DNA of 64,000 nucleotides from Thunnus maccoyii (Eukaryota; Chordata; Actinopteri; Scombriformes; Scombridae). Location: positions 34,694,662-34,758,661 of the forward strand of contig NC_056533.1 in the NCBI RefSeq assembly GCF_910596095.1, given 5' to 3'. The position numbers were made by a program, and so were the translations under genes. Positions 11,945-22,097 of this stretch are shown here, piece after piece. Each line of letters opens with the position of its first letter. Position 1 is the first letter of the stretch. The notes under the pieces were generated by a model, which did no database searches, was not told where the DNA came from, and saw only the letters and a list, made by a program, of their open reading frames with translations.

Positions 11945-12780
11945 TGTTTACATGCACACTTATATTCCACTAATATCCCGAATATGACAATATTCTGAAT
12001 TTGATGTAAACAGCATTTTCCATTTGGATATCCCGAATTAGGCCTTATTCCAAATGTAGCATTTTCCAATTAAGATGTGGGATATGCCGATGTTATTTGG
12101 GTTTTAGGAGCATTCTTTGGACACGTATACAGTGCATTCAGAATATGCATCTCAGTTGGGGTTTTTACTGCGGTTTACAACACAAAGACTCTTGCTTGTT
12201 TACTGTAAACTCTGTGCGTTGCAAACAAAACCAACTATCCACCAGTTTGCAAGGCTGGGATAGAGATGCATGACGGGCTGGTTGTGTAACGCACCCCTTC
12301 TCAGGCAAAATGACATATGATGGAGCTGGATGGCAGACAGAGGAGAGGAATGAGAGGAGAGGAGAGGCGTTGTGTGCCTTCACCACGACGGGGAACGGGG
12401 GAGGATTGGTTATTATCCTGACTGACGGTGACGACTCGGTGTGATGCACCAAAAAAACACTCAACAGTGTAGTAAACATCATACTACTACTGGATGTGCC
12501 TGTAGCTATAAATTTATAATAGCAGTCATTTCAATATCACTTATAAATATAAGGCAGCAGCTCACTAATGTTTTTCACCTCGCCGGTTTACTTCACTGCC
12601 TGCAGAGATCTTGTGATTCCCGTTCCCACCGGAGCAGAGGGAAACCTTGAAAACCCTCTGCATGTAAACAGTAATATTAGTGGAATATTCATTTTCATTA
12701 GCCATGTAAACAGCTTAGTAGGGATATTGTCTTTTTCTGAATAAGGGCAAAAAAAAAGGTCTATTTTGTGCATGTAAACA
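11945..12780. mobile_element. Foldback MITE with 13-bp perfect terminal inverted repeats
   Basis: The ends are exact inverted copies: TGTTTACATGCAC at 11945-11957 and its reverse complement at 12768-12780. Further inward, TATTCCACTAATAT at the left matches ATATTAGTGGAATA at about 12674-12688, and other TGTAAACAG words are mirrored, so the whole element can fold back. It encodes no protein. I see no clear target-site duplication, and the superfamily is not assigned. Confidence 0.7.
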
Positions 12781-12784
12781 CACA

Positions 12785-13097
12785 CTTGCACACTTGAAGT
12801 GCCCCCATCTCCCACTTTACACGTAAAAAAGTGAGATTTACTATAGATATAAAGACCATAGATGGACATAAACGACATGCTAAATATCATTATTTCCATC
12901 ATAAATGAGGACTACAGTCAAAACCATTACAGAGTGTGTCTAAAAAGAATCATCTAACCCATATACCAAATGAGGCAAACCCAATAACGACTGTTGCAAG
13001 CAATTCAACAGCTGAATGATCACAGAGCGCCAGGTGAGGTGATGTGAAGGTATAAAGGAATAGCACATTGCAACGCTTAAGCTATTAGAAATTATGG
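12785..13097 (+). repeat. Inverted repeat arm, left (family C)
   Basis: This block matches the reverse complement of 18941-19415. Shared words include CACACTTGAAGTGCCCC (left: CACACTTGAAGTGCCCCC), CATGCTAAATATCATTAT, AACCATTACAGAGT, CCCAATAACGACTGTTGCAA, and GCTGAATGATCACAGAGCGC followed by CAGGTGAGGTGATGTGAAGG. The left arm lacks about 150 bp present in the right arm. Non-coding. Confidence 0.8.
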
Positions 13098-15056
13098 CTC
13101 TTTTGTTGTTATGTTGTTTTTCAGAAGGGAAAAAAAAGGGAATGAAAACAGAATATTGATTTGATTTTCATTTCAAAATCCACAAACAAAAAGGCCTTTT
13201 TTTTTTGGTTTTCCTGGTCAGAAACGGCACATGCAACATTTATAAAGGACTTGATTTTCCTTCACGCCTTTACAAAACAGAAAATAAAATAGTTAACTAA
13301 TGCATGAGCCGTAGCACTCAGGAATATGAAGGTGTACTTATTCCACACAGGAGGGCGGATTAGTAAAACGGTCTTTGAACACATTTTCTACCAGCAATGA
13401 AGTGCAGTTACTACTATTATTACTGAAATAAACAGCGTCTCTCTCTCTCCTCGCCATTCTCAACGCCTCCGTGGTGCTGAAAGACACAGAGCAGCGGCTA
13501 CTTTTCAACTGTTTTCTTATGCTTATTATCCATATTCTTATTAATAAGAATACAGTACTTTATAAGGGTTGTATCTGCCATTTCTGACCATGAAAACTGT
13601 TTATGTTTTTCATTTTTTTCACGTCGGTGCCCCCCAGCACGGCAAATTGGTCGGCGCCCCCGGGCACTCGCCTGATGTGATGTATGGATAATCTGGCCCA
13701 GGGCCTACCTCACATGACTCACAGGCTGTAAACGTAACTGCGTTCTCGTGCATGCACCACAGCGGCGGCGTCTGCCTCACACAGAACTACTCTCCGGAGA
13801 CTGTACGGAGACATGATTATCGTTATTAGTCTTTGGAGTCTTTTCTAAACAAACTGTTGTGTCCGTAATCTGCGTGGTGAAGGAACATGTCGCCCAGTGC
13901 AGCTGTGCGGCTCAGTGTTGTGTTTTTAATCGTTTTTGGACAACAACAGAGGTCTACGGCACAGAGGAACAAGCTATATCAGGCTTTAATATACACACAG
14001 CACTTGTAATTAGTTCATTGTTGGTGTGACTCTGTACATGAGACTTATTGACAATAGGAAAAATATTGAAATTCACCAGCCTTAAATTTTAAAATAGTAT
14101 TACAGGACATCTCAAACAATGTTAGTTTTATGTCAATCCAGCCGTGACTTCAGTTTGTTTATTTTGTCATTACTGCATGAAAGTTGAAAAGTCAAGAAGC
14201 CGACTGGTTGATTAAAGCTGCTGGTTGTTTCAGTCACAGTCAGAGAAGCCAGACGAGCTACCGGAGAGCTTACATGAGATGATGATGTGAAGACAAGTTT
14301 GCTCATATATGAAGCAGAAATTGTGCTTTAATGTAAGAATAAAGCCTGTTGTCTAAATGAGCTCAGAGTAGAGACAGAGGTGGTGCTTCTGATCTGAAAC
14401 CTTCTTCATCAAAGGGTTGTAGTGCCATCTGCTGCAGAATCAGACTTGTTACACAAATGGCAGATGTGGAAGATGTTTCTCACACTTTGAAGCACCATAA
14501 AATTGATATTTCATGTTTTACCCTACAAATCTTGTTTGCATCACTGGCAATCATTTTCCAAAGCATGCTTCTGTTGGTTTACATGTTAAGATTGTGTTTT
14601 TGCTTTGGCTTTCCATTCATTTCAGCCGGATAACTTGCAGAGACTTGATCAGAGTGAACATCACGCCAGCTTTTATTTGTAATAATATGTAATATTGTTA
14701 TGTTGCGGTGAAGTTTAGTCTTTTTAAATCTCTCTCTATATATATATGCTTGTATTACCATGCAATGAAAATATAACTAATAAAAAATAAATGCTGATAT
14801 GATATTCACTGAAGATATTTCTATACGTCCCACCAGACAACTAAAAGATGAAGCTAAATTTACCTTAAAAAAACACACTTACTCTTTATGCACAAGGCCA
14901 GATTAACCTTCTATGGGGCCAAAGGGCAAAAGTTTATTGTTGGGCCTCTATTGACCCACTAAAATACTCTAGAGCTGCAAGGATCGGTTGATTAGTTGAT
15001 TGGTGGATGGACACACAAACACAAAAATGCCAAAGATTCTCTGGTACCAGCTTCTC

Positions 15057-15502
15057 TGTTACACCCCCCCCCCCCCCCCCCCCCCCCACCCCCCCCCCCC
15101 GCCCCGCTGGATGGGATATGTATAACCTGTGATACTCTATTGACCCTGTGTTGTGCTCTGCTTTCTCCCAGGTGGCCCTGGTCTAGTGATTGAGGGAGGA
15201 CCTATAAAGAGGGATTCTCCATTTTCCAGCCTTGGCAGCAGCTGTTTTGTGTGTAGTCTTCTTTTCGCGGCTTTATTTCTGTTAGGTTTGGTTCTTATGT
15301 GGGGTTAGGTTAGAGGGGAGAGCCCAGATCCTATGGCCCTTCGTGGGTTGGTCTGGGTGTCTCCTCTTCTTTTTGTTCTTTTTGGCCGCCTCACCAGCTT
15401 CTGTTAGTATTTATTGTTGTTTGTGTTAATAAATTGATTTAACTGTGGTGAAATCTCCTGACTTTTAATTATGTTTGAGAGGGTTTTTAGAAGGTCGTAA
15501 CA
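15057..15502 (+). mobile_element. Solo LTR, + orientation, with TTCTC target duplication
   Basis: Starts TGTTAC (15057) and ends GTAACA (15502), a 6-bp inverted terminal pair of TG...CA type. It is flanked on both sides by the same five bases, TTCTC (15052-15056 and 15503-15507). Inside are, in order, a long C run, a TATA-like CCTATAAAGAGG near 15202 and an AATAAA near 15430, which is the order expected of an LTR read on the + strand. No internal coding region or second LTR is present. Together these indicate a single LTR left by recombination of an LTR retroelement. The family is not assigned. Confidence 0.75.
15062..15104. repeat. Poly-C tract
   Basis: About 40 bases of almost pure C, broken by one A and one G, near the 5' end of the solo LTR. 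On the - strand it is a G-run able to form quadruplex structures. Length errors in assembly are likely here. Confidence 0.9.
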
Positions 15503-16666
15503 TTCTCAAATGTGAATATTTTTCCATGATAGTAAAACAACTGATCGGTTATTTCTGCGTGCAAAGTGATAAAACATAACTGTACAACAAATGAGCACAA
15601 TATAAACAATAATGTCTTAAAACCAGATTTTGACACAGTCCATCCTCAAGACCAGGACCAGAAGATGGAGGATCGAGGACCTGTTAGGAGTGAATATTAG
15701 TACTTCCAGATTATGTAGATTCAAATGATATGGAGTCAACATGGGGCTTCTGTGGCCCCTGAGCAGTTGCCCATTTTACCCAGTAAAAGTCTCTAGTCCA
15801 GACTTGTTTATGCAATGATGGATGTGATGGGTTTTTTTTTTTGGATTTGTACAAACTGGATTGATACAGTGAATGTGGATGTGGGAAAACATTAAATTAG
15901 TTAATGAAATGCTCTTAAAAGACAGACAGAACATCACAGACTGATGAAATCAAACAATAAAAGTGAATGAAAGGTTTGTTATTTTAACCTTCACTCATAG
16001 TATTCTTTATGTTTTACAAAATTTCAGCTGCTTTATCAAACAACAACATGGTAAATTGTTCATAATGTGAAGCAAATATGCCTTACAAGCACCTGCTGTT
16101 ACTTTTATATGTTTTTCTTACAGATGAAAACAAAATATTGGCCCTGCAATAAAATTATTTTGAGCAGATTATAGAGCAGTTATTTGCAGGCAGCTGCTGC
16201 TACTTACTTGCATCGGGTCCCAGATCCACATAAAGAAACTACAAGTGAATCTTTTAGAGGTCCACAGTTTAAATCTGTTCATGACTTTGAATGTTGTCCT
16301 TTTCGGTTATGACACTATTGTGTTTCACTTCACTGCAGTATGTTGATGCAGAGACGTTCCAGGTTTTTCTGGTAATTTGCTGCCACCTACAGGACACAGA
16401 GCTGCTGTGTTTGGTGCTAACAGGAAGTGAGAGATAACAGTAAATACTGTTGTGCTCTTCTCTGTAGACAGATCTGAAAAATTGAGTGTAAAATATTCAG
16501 TTTGTATAAGAATATAATAACGTAAAGTATACATAAAGTAGGAAAAATAACGCAATATCCCTACATGAGACTATTATACCCTTGTGATATATGTATATTA
16601 GTTTATTTGTTATTTTTCACTATTTAATTTACTTTCCTTGCTGATCATGACCTGCTACACTGAAGT

Positions 16667-17097
16667 TGTCACGAGTGTGTGTGTACGAGGCGAACAGGAG
16701 GATCCAAACGCAGGCATCCAATGAACAGGTCTACAGCTGGCAATAAGAAGGAAATCTAAACAGTCCAAACAGTCTAAATAAGTAAACAAATCCAGCAGGG
16801 CGAGGCAGGCAGGCAGGTCAAAAACACAGGTAGTAACTGCAGATATCAGACAGGCAGAGTAACAGGGTGGCTGGAATGCAAAGGAATTAAACATCATTGC
16901 TGAACTGGCAGGGCTTGAATTAATCTGGGCCAGTATATATACCACTGCGGCTGATGGGATGATGAGAGGAAGGTGATGACTGGAGAAATGGAAAGTTCAT
17001 TAACAATGCAAAGATCTGGGGAAGTAAGAAGGTGGCTGCAGGCAGGGACGGAGGCAGAATGGGCTAAATGAACAGGACTGAGGCTGTAGTCGTGACA
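16667..17097 (-). mobile_element. Solo LTR, - orientation, with GAAGT target duplication
   Basis: Ends in TGTCACGA (16667-16674) and its exact reverse complement TCGTGACA (17090-17097). It is flanked by identical GAAGT at 16662-16666 and 17098-17102. TG...CA ends, short inverted repeats and a 5-bp duplication are the hallmarks of an LTR insertion. A TATATATAC word near 16936 and the C/T-rich composition on the - strand suggest it is read leftward. No internal genes. Spurious reading frames on the - strand run across it. Confidence 0.7.
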
Positions 17098-17185
17098 GAA
17101 GTATTGTCTTTGTACGGACTTGCTGCTCGATTTTTTCATGTCTTCATGAATTGGCAAAGACAATAAAAAGGGGAAGCAAGCAGTC

Positions 17186-17610
17186 TGGAATATGTCAATG
17201 ATTATTTTTTGTGCAGCGTCAGGTTTAAAAAAATCACACTTGTTACCTCAGAGGACAAAATGTCCCCTTCCTAAAACTGCTATAAAAATACTATATATTA
17301 ATATTATCCACTTTCACTGAGTTAAATTTTTTGACCAACATCAGTCCTGATCATAACAGGAATTTTAACCCTTTAAATGCCAGTTATTGACATGGTGCCA
17401 CTATGTTTTTAAATGAAAAACACACAAAAAGTGAATTATTTTCCATACAGGTCTAATAAATGATAGTGGACATTCTTTTTTTTGGATTATCACAGTCTGG
17501 GATATGTCAGTGATTGGCAACAATATTGATTTTGATGCATTATTATTATTTTTATGCAGCGTCGGATTTAAAAATAAAAATCACATTGTGGAAAAACATG
17601 TTACCTTCCT
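17186..17610. repeat. Direct duplication, about 310 bp apart
   Basis: GGAATATGTCAATGATT, then GTGCAGCGTCAGG followed by TTTAAAAAAATCACA, at 17188-17238 recurs as GGGATATGTCAGTGATT, ATGCAGCGTCGG and ATAAAAATCACA at 17500-17588. The second copy has an insertion rich in ATT. Non-coding. Confidence 0.6.
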
Positions 17611-18940
17611 TTAAATGTCAGAGAGTTGGCAGGGGAATTATGACCACACACATACCACTCTCCTACATCCATATCAACACACACACACCATTTTTGTTGC
17701 ATACATTTGCTACATGTGCTCCATAATGCAGCAGTAATGCCCCTAGTGGAAACCAGGACAACAGCATGTATTTTCCCCAGAGGGCAAACACGAAAAAATG
17801 TCTCAGTCTGGTGGAAAATAGTCAAAACTATAATTTTGAAGCCAGGGATCTAGATTGATGCATGATGTTATGTTTTAATAGCTGTGGGATTAAAAATGAC
17901 AGTTTTAATGGGTTTCAAGGGGGACATTTTTGTCGTTAAGGAGCTGAGTGTCATTATTTTGATTACATAGTTTATTATAGACTTATTATAAGGAAATGAG
18001 GTTGAACTTCCACAATTGGACAAAAAAAAAAATCTTACAACCTTATCAAATTTTATGCCGTATGCATTAACACAGCCAGAATTATCACAAATTAAAAAGC
18101 CAAACATGTCCCCAGTGAGGCATAAAGGTTAAGCAATTAGAGGAGGATGTCAGAAACCCAGTTGTTTTAATGATACTGAGAGGTTTCAGGCAGGATGACG
18201 AACGGTGAGATTAGATTACAACTAAATGAATCAAGATGTCTTCAGGAAATTCACCCGGCCATTTGCTTTCTGCTCCTGGTGCTCCAATATCTATTGTCCG
18301 TGTATTCATTTCAACATTGACAGATAACATCTGCAAGTACTACATACATGCTTAATTTAACCAGATATGTGCATATTTACCTGCTACAGTACTTTACATG
18401 ATGGATTCACAGCACCATGCTAATCTCCAGGTCGTCTGCAAGAAAACAGAGAGACAGTCCATCTGAAAATCTCTCCTAGGAGTTGTGCTGAAAGTTAATT
18501 TAGCTAAAAATACTTAGACCTCAGAGTCAGACTTATTTATGAAGCATCCAACTCTTACTTTCAGTAATGAGGACTACTCCTAGGAGAGAGTGTGACTTTG
18601 CTGTTTTACAACCATGAAGTATGACGTGTTCTCCTACACAGACATCACTTAGCCTTCATAGAGTGTAAACAAAGCTGATAACAAATAAATGTAGCCTTCT
18701 AAGTAAATTAAAATAATAGGTAGACCTAATGTGACTCGGCTGTGGGGAATCGGCCCCATTCAACCACATTATTTTACAATTCCCATAATATTGCAGCATC
18801 TTGCATATAACACAAGCACAATGTTGCACCACTGCATGTCTAATTCCCATTTAACCACACCTTCTGTTAATTTATGTTTGTCACGTGAGGGGGGAAATTA
18901 TTAGTTTTGTAATCTCACACTGTTTGACATTACAGAACTA

Positions 18941-19415
18941 ATAATTTCTAATAGCTGGCACATTGCAATAAATCATCTCAATGTGCTGTTCATTATACCT
19001 TCACATCACCTCACCTGGCGCTCTGTGATCATTCAGCTGTTGTTTGCAACAGTCGTTATTGGGTTTCCCTTATTTGTTATATGTGTGTAATGATTTTTTT
19101 TAAACATACTCTGTAATGGTTTTGCATGTAGTCCTCATACAGGCCATTTATAATGGACATAATGATATTTAGCATGACGTATTGCATTGGGATGTGAGTT
19201 GCACTCAGACTGGAACATCAGTATAAGGGCTGATATGGTATTTGTGGGCCAGTGTTTATCTATAGTGGTTTTTTGGTTGTGTCTTACATTTTTTGTAGTA
19301 TGTGTGTTGAGTCTATACTTCAGCAGTAAGCTTTTATAAATCTATGGTCTTCACGCTTTAGTAAATTTCACTTTTTTACATGTAAATTGGAAGGACTGGG
19401 GCACTTCAAGTGTGG
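18941..19415 (-). repeat. Inverted repeat arm, right (family C)
   Basis: Reverse-complement partner of 12785-13097, longer by about 150 bp. Just outside it, 19440-19460 reads, on the - strand, CAGGCCTGGATTAACACGAT, which resembles a hAT-type terminal repeat. This arm may be the end of a non-autonomous hAT element. Non-coding. Confidence 0.75.
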
Positions 19416-20339
19416 TCACCCTGGGGCACCACATCGTGTTAATCCAGGCCTGGTCACACAGCTTTAGCAAATGCACTCTAGCCTGATTAAATAATAAGAT
19501 TTAAGACCAGAGAAAAAAATATTTTAGCTGTTGTAATAAAGTTGAGATTTATTGGTCTATCCAGCCAGACAGACATGACATATACATTTAAGTCTGCCCT
19601 CAATATGTGTACAAGCCCTATCAAACTTTGATTGCTGTTGCAAAGCTGCATGTCCCCCATTACAACATTTTTGGGGGTAAAAACGATCAATACATTTATT
19701 CTCTTATCTGTCTGAACACCTTCTCCTGGAAACCCCGAATGTGTCAGACCTCATCTGGAGCTCAAATATCGGCAGAGATAGGAGTGATTTCCCATGTTAA
19801 GAAAGTAGATAAGATGCTTCTACTCCTCGTCCTAAAAGTAGGGCCAAAAATGCATCACTCTGACGATATTTGCCCAGTTAGAAGAGATTAATTACTCTGA
19901 GTGGCTTGATCAATACTGGATGCACCTGGCGGAGTAACGTCATTTTACCCAACACTGTCGCCCTGTGACCAAAAGTAGTAACAGCACCGGAAACTCTGAA
20001 TGTACTACATTAGTTTTAACAACAAAAAAGTGTAACACTTATAAATAAACAACAATGAACATATGTAGTGACATTTAAACAACTTTGAGAGCTCAGTTAC
20101 GCCCAAGGAGAAAAGTATAGGCCTATTTTAATAAATTTACCATACGGCTACATTATAATTATACATTATACATTATAATTATTACTATTATTATTATTCA
20201 TTTTGACTATAAAGCGACAATCAGCCCCCATATCAGACTTCATCTCTTCCTAAACCCCCTTAACAGTGATGGTCATGTTGAAGGTCGCTTCCCCTTTAAA
20301 ACATTTTTTTTTGGAAACGTCGATACTGTAGTGCTGTCC

Positions 20340-20621
20340 ATGCAGAGCTGAGAGGAGGGGTGAGACTAGGGTGAGGAGTGGGGAAGAGATAACTCAGACT
20401 GACAAGCATCCACAGGGATGAGAAACCCCGGAGAGGACACACGTGTTTTCACCATGTAGAAGCCGAAAAGACGTACGTGCGGACTCTGAATTTCTCCACA
20501 AACTTCCAGACAGCATGTAGCCTGAGCTGCTGCGACTGCAAAAAAAAAAACAAAAACCCAGCGACTGACGCATGCGGATTCCTCCCTAGAGATTAAAAAC
20601 GAAAAGGAAAAAAAAACGCAG
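20340..20621 (+). other. islr2: Likely non-coding first exon of islr2
   Basis: Sequence upstream of a strong splice donor (CGCAG|GTAAGC, donor at 20622). It contains GC-richer, non-repetitive sequence typical of a 5' untranslated exon. The coding exon of islr2 begins after an acceptor at 22088, and the ISLR2 family has its whole coding region in the last exon. The start at about 20340 is a guess; no TATA box stands out. Confidence 0.5.
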
Positions 20622-20860
20622 GTAAGCTTGTCACCCAGCTTCTCTACGCAGATGCAGAGGTGAGGAGAGGGATCTTCTTTCCTCCCCGGATCAATTTTTC
20701 ATGTGCGACCCTCGAGGCTTTTTTTTAACAGGGATGAACTTTGGTCCTGTTGTGTCAGATTACAGTGACAGTCATGGAGGTGTGTTTCTTATCTAGGGAT
20801 GAATTCCAGCGGTTTGCATGCAGCAGACCTGACCGCTGTAAACAAACAGCGCGGCTGCCT

Positions 20861-20881
20861 TTCAGCACCAAGGACAGAGCT
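20861..20881 (+). promoter_or_regulatory. RE1/NRSE-like site (REST) in islr2 intron 1
   Basis: The 21 bases here contain TTCAGCACCA followed by A and GGACAG, and match the canonical RE1 consensus at 18 of 21 positions by eye. Both half-sites (TTCAGCACC and GGACAG) are intact at canonical spacing. REST silences neuronal genes in non-neuronal cells, and ISLR2/Linx is a neuronal axon-guidance protein, so a site 240 bp past exon 1 makes sense. Binding itself is inference. Confidence 0.65.
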
Positions 20882-22097
20882 CCGGAGGCTGCTGCGCAGT
20901 TTGAAACCAAAAGCGTCTCCCGATGACACAACATGCAGAAATACTGTGTCCCTATTTGAATAAAACATGGATCAGCTTATCAATGAAGCGCACAGTCAGA
21001 GATTTAAACCAAAAAAATCTGATGTCTGAGCTGTGAAATTGCGTTTGCACCATTTTTTTTTTCTGTTTTCCCAGACACCACAGGGCCTTCTGTATTCTCC
21101 TTTCAGGCAGAAATTCATCTGACAGGATATAAAGCTGTCTTAATGCTAGTCAGAGAATAAGAATGGCTGGATAAAAAAATGGACACCTTTATTAACAGAG
21201 TGACTGGGTGTGACGCTGAGCTATGAAAGGTGAAAGTTGAGCTACTGTGTGAAAATGCTCTAAATTTGACTCCTCATTAGGCTTCTGAATGTTTTGGATT
21301 GACAAAATTAGCTCCTCCAAACTTCCAGTAATTAGGACAGTCTTGTTAAAAGTGGGTTCAGACAAAAAAAAGAAAGACATACAGTATTTTCTCACTTATC
21401 ATGTCAGATAAGATACCTGACATAGATACATATCTAACCATGCTGATGGTTTTAGTTTTATGTGTCCTGTTTTTGAATTTATGTTGCACAATTCATGAAT
21501 TGAATGCACCTCAGAGTCGACTGTTTTTATAGGAAATATTTGCAGTGAAAGCAGAAATGACGAGGACAGAACCTGGACAAAATAAAATAAAAACTGTTTC
21601 TGCATGGCTGAATACTACAGTACTACAGGAAAGTGAGAAAATATGTTTTCTGTCATTTGTCTGGACCAATATTTTAAATGTCAGATTGCCAGTAAAATCC
21701 TTAAAAAAAAAAAGGAATTAGCTGTTAGACTGCATAGTGACACACTTACAAAAGGGATATTTATTGACACAGTCTGCACTCTACCAGCTGTCAGTCTGGC
21801 TGACAGAACTGATTTGCCTCTGATCATAAAAAGTCAGGCTGGATTTCTTGAGTTCTGATATCTTGGCGATCCATTAAATATACAAACCCCAGACTCTCAA
21901 CAGACTCCATTTTCTGCTGCGTCAGCTGCAAATAAAGGCTGAATTTGAACTATTGTATGTCTTTATTTTGCTTTGATGCAGTTTTCTTTAATATGCCTAT
22001 TATTTTGATCTTCTAATCTTAATCATTTTGTATAAAACATGCAAATTAATCTACTGACTGATAGATGGACTGTGACTCTGTTTTACAGGAGCAGAAA

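Noticed and set aside
12165..12902. Open frames of about 105 codons on the - strand
   Set aside because: They lie in the foldback MITE and the family C repeat and look like no protein.
16655..17163. Open frames of 89-96 codons on the - strand
   Set aside because: They fall in the solo LTR, which is C/T-rich and therefore open by composition.
12785..19415. Reading the inverted arms as the termini of one 6.6-kb transposon
   Set aside because: The left arm lacks the hAT-like terminus, no transposase lies between the arms, and the interior is unrelated solo LTRs; two independent inserts fit better.
22065..22097. Earlier in-frame ATG for islr2
   Set aside because: The bases precede the splice acceptor AG at 22087-22088, so this ATG is intronic.
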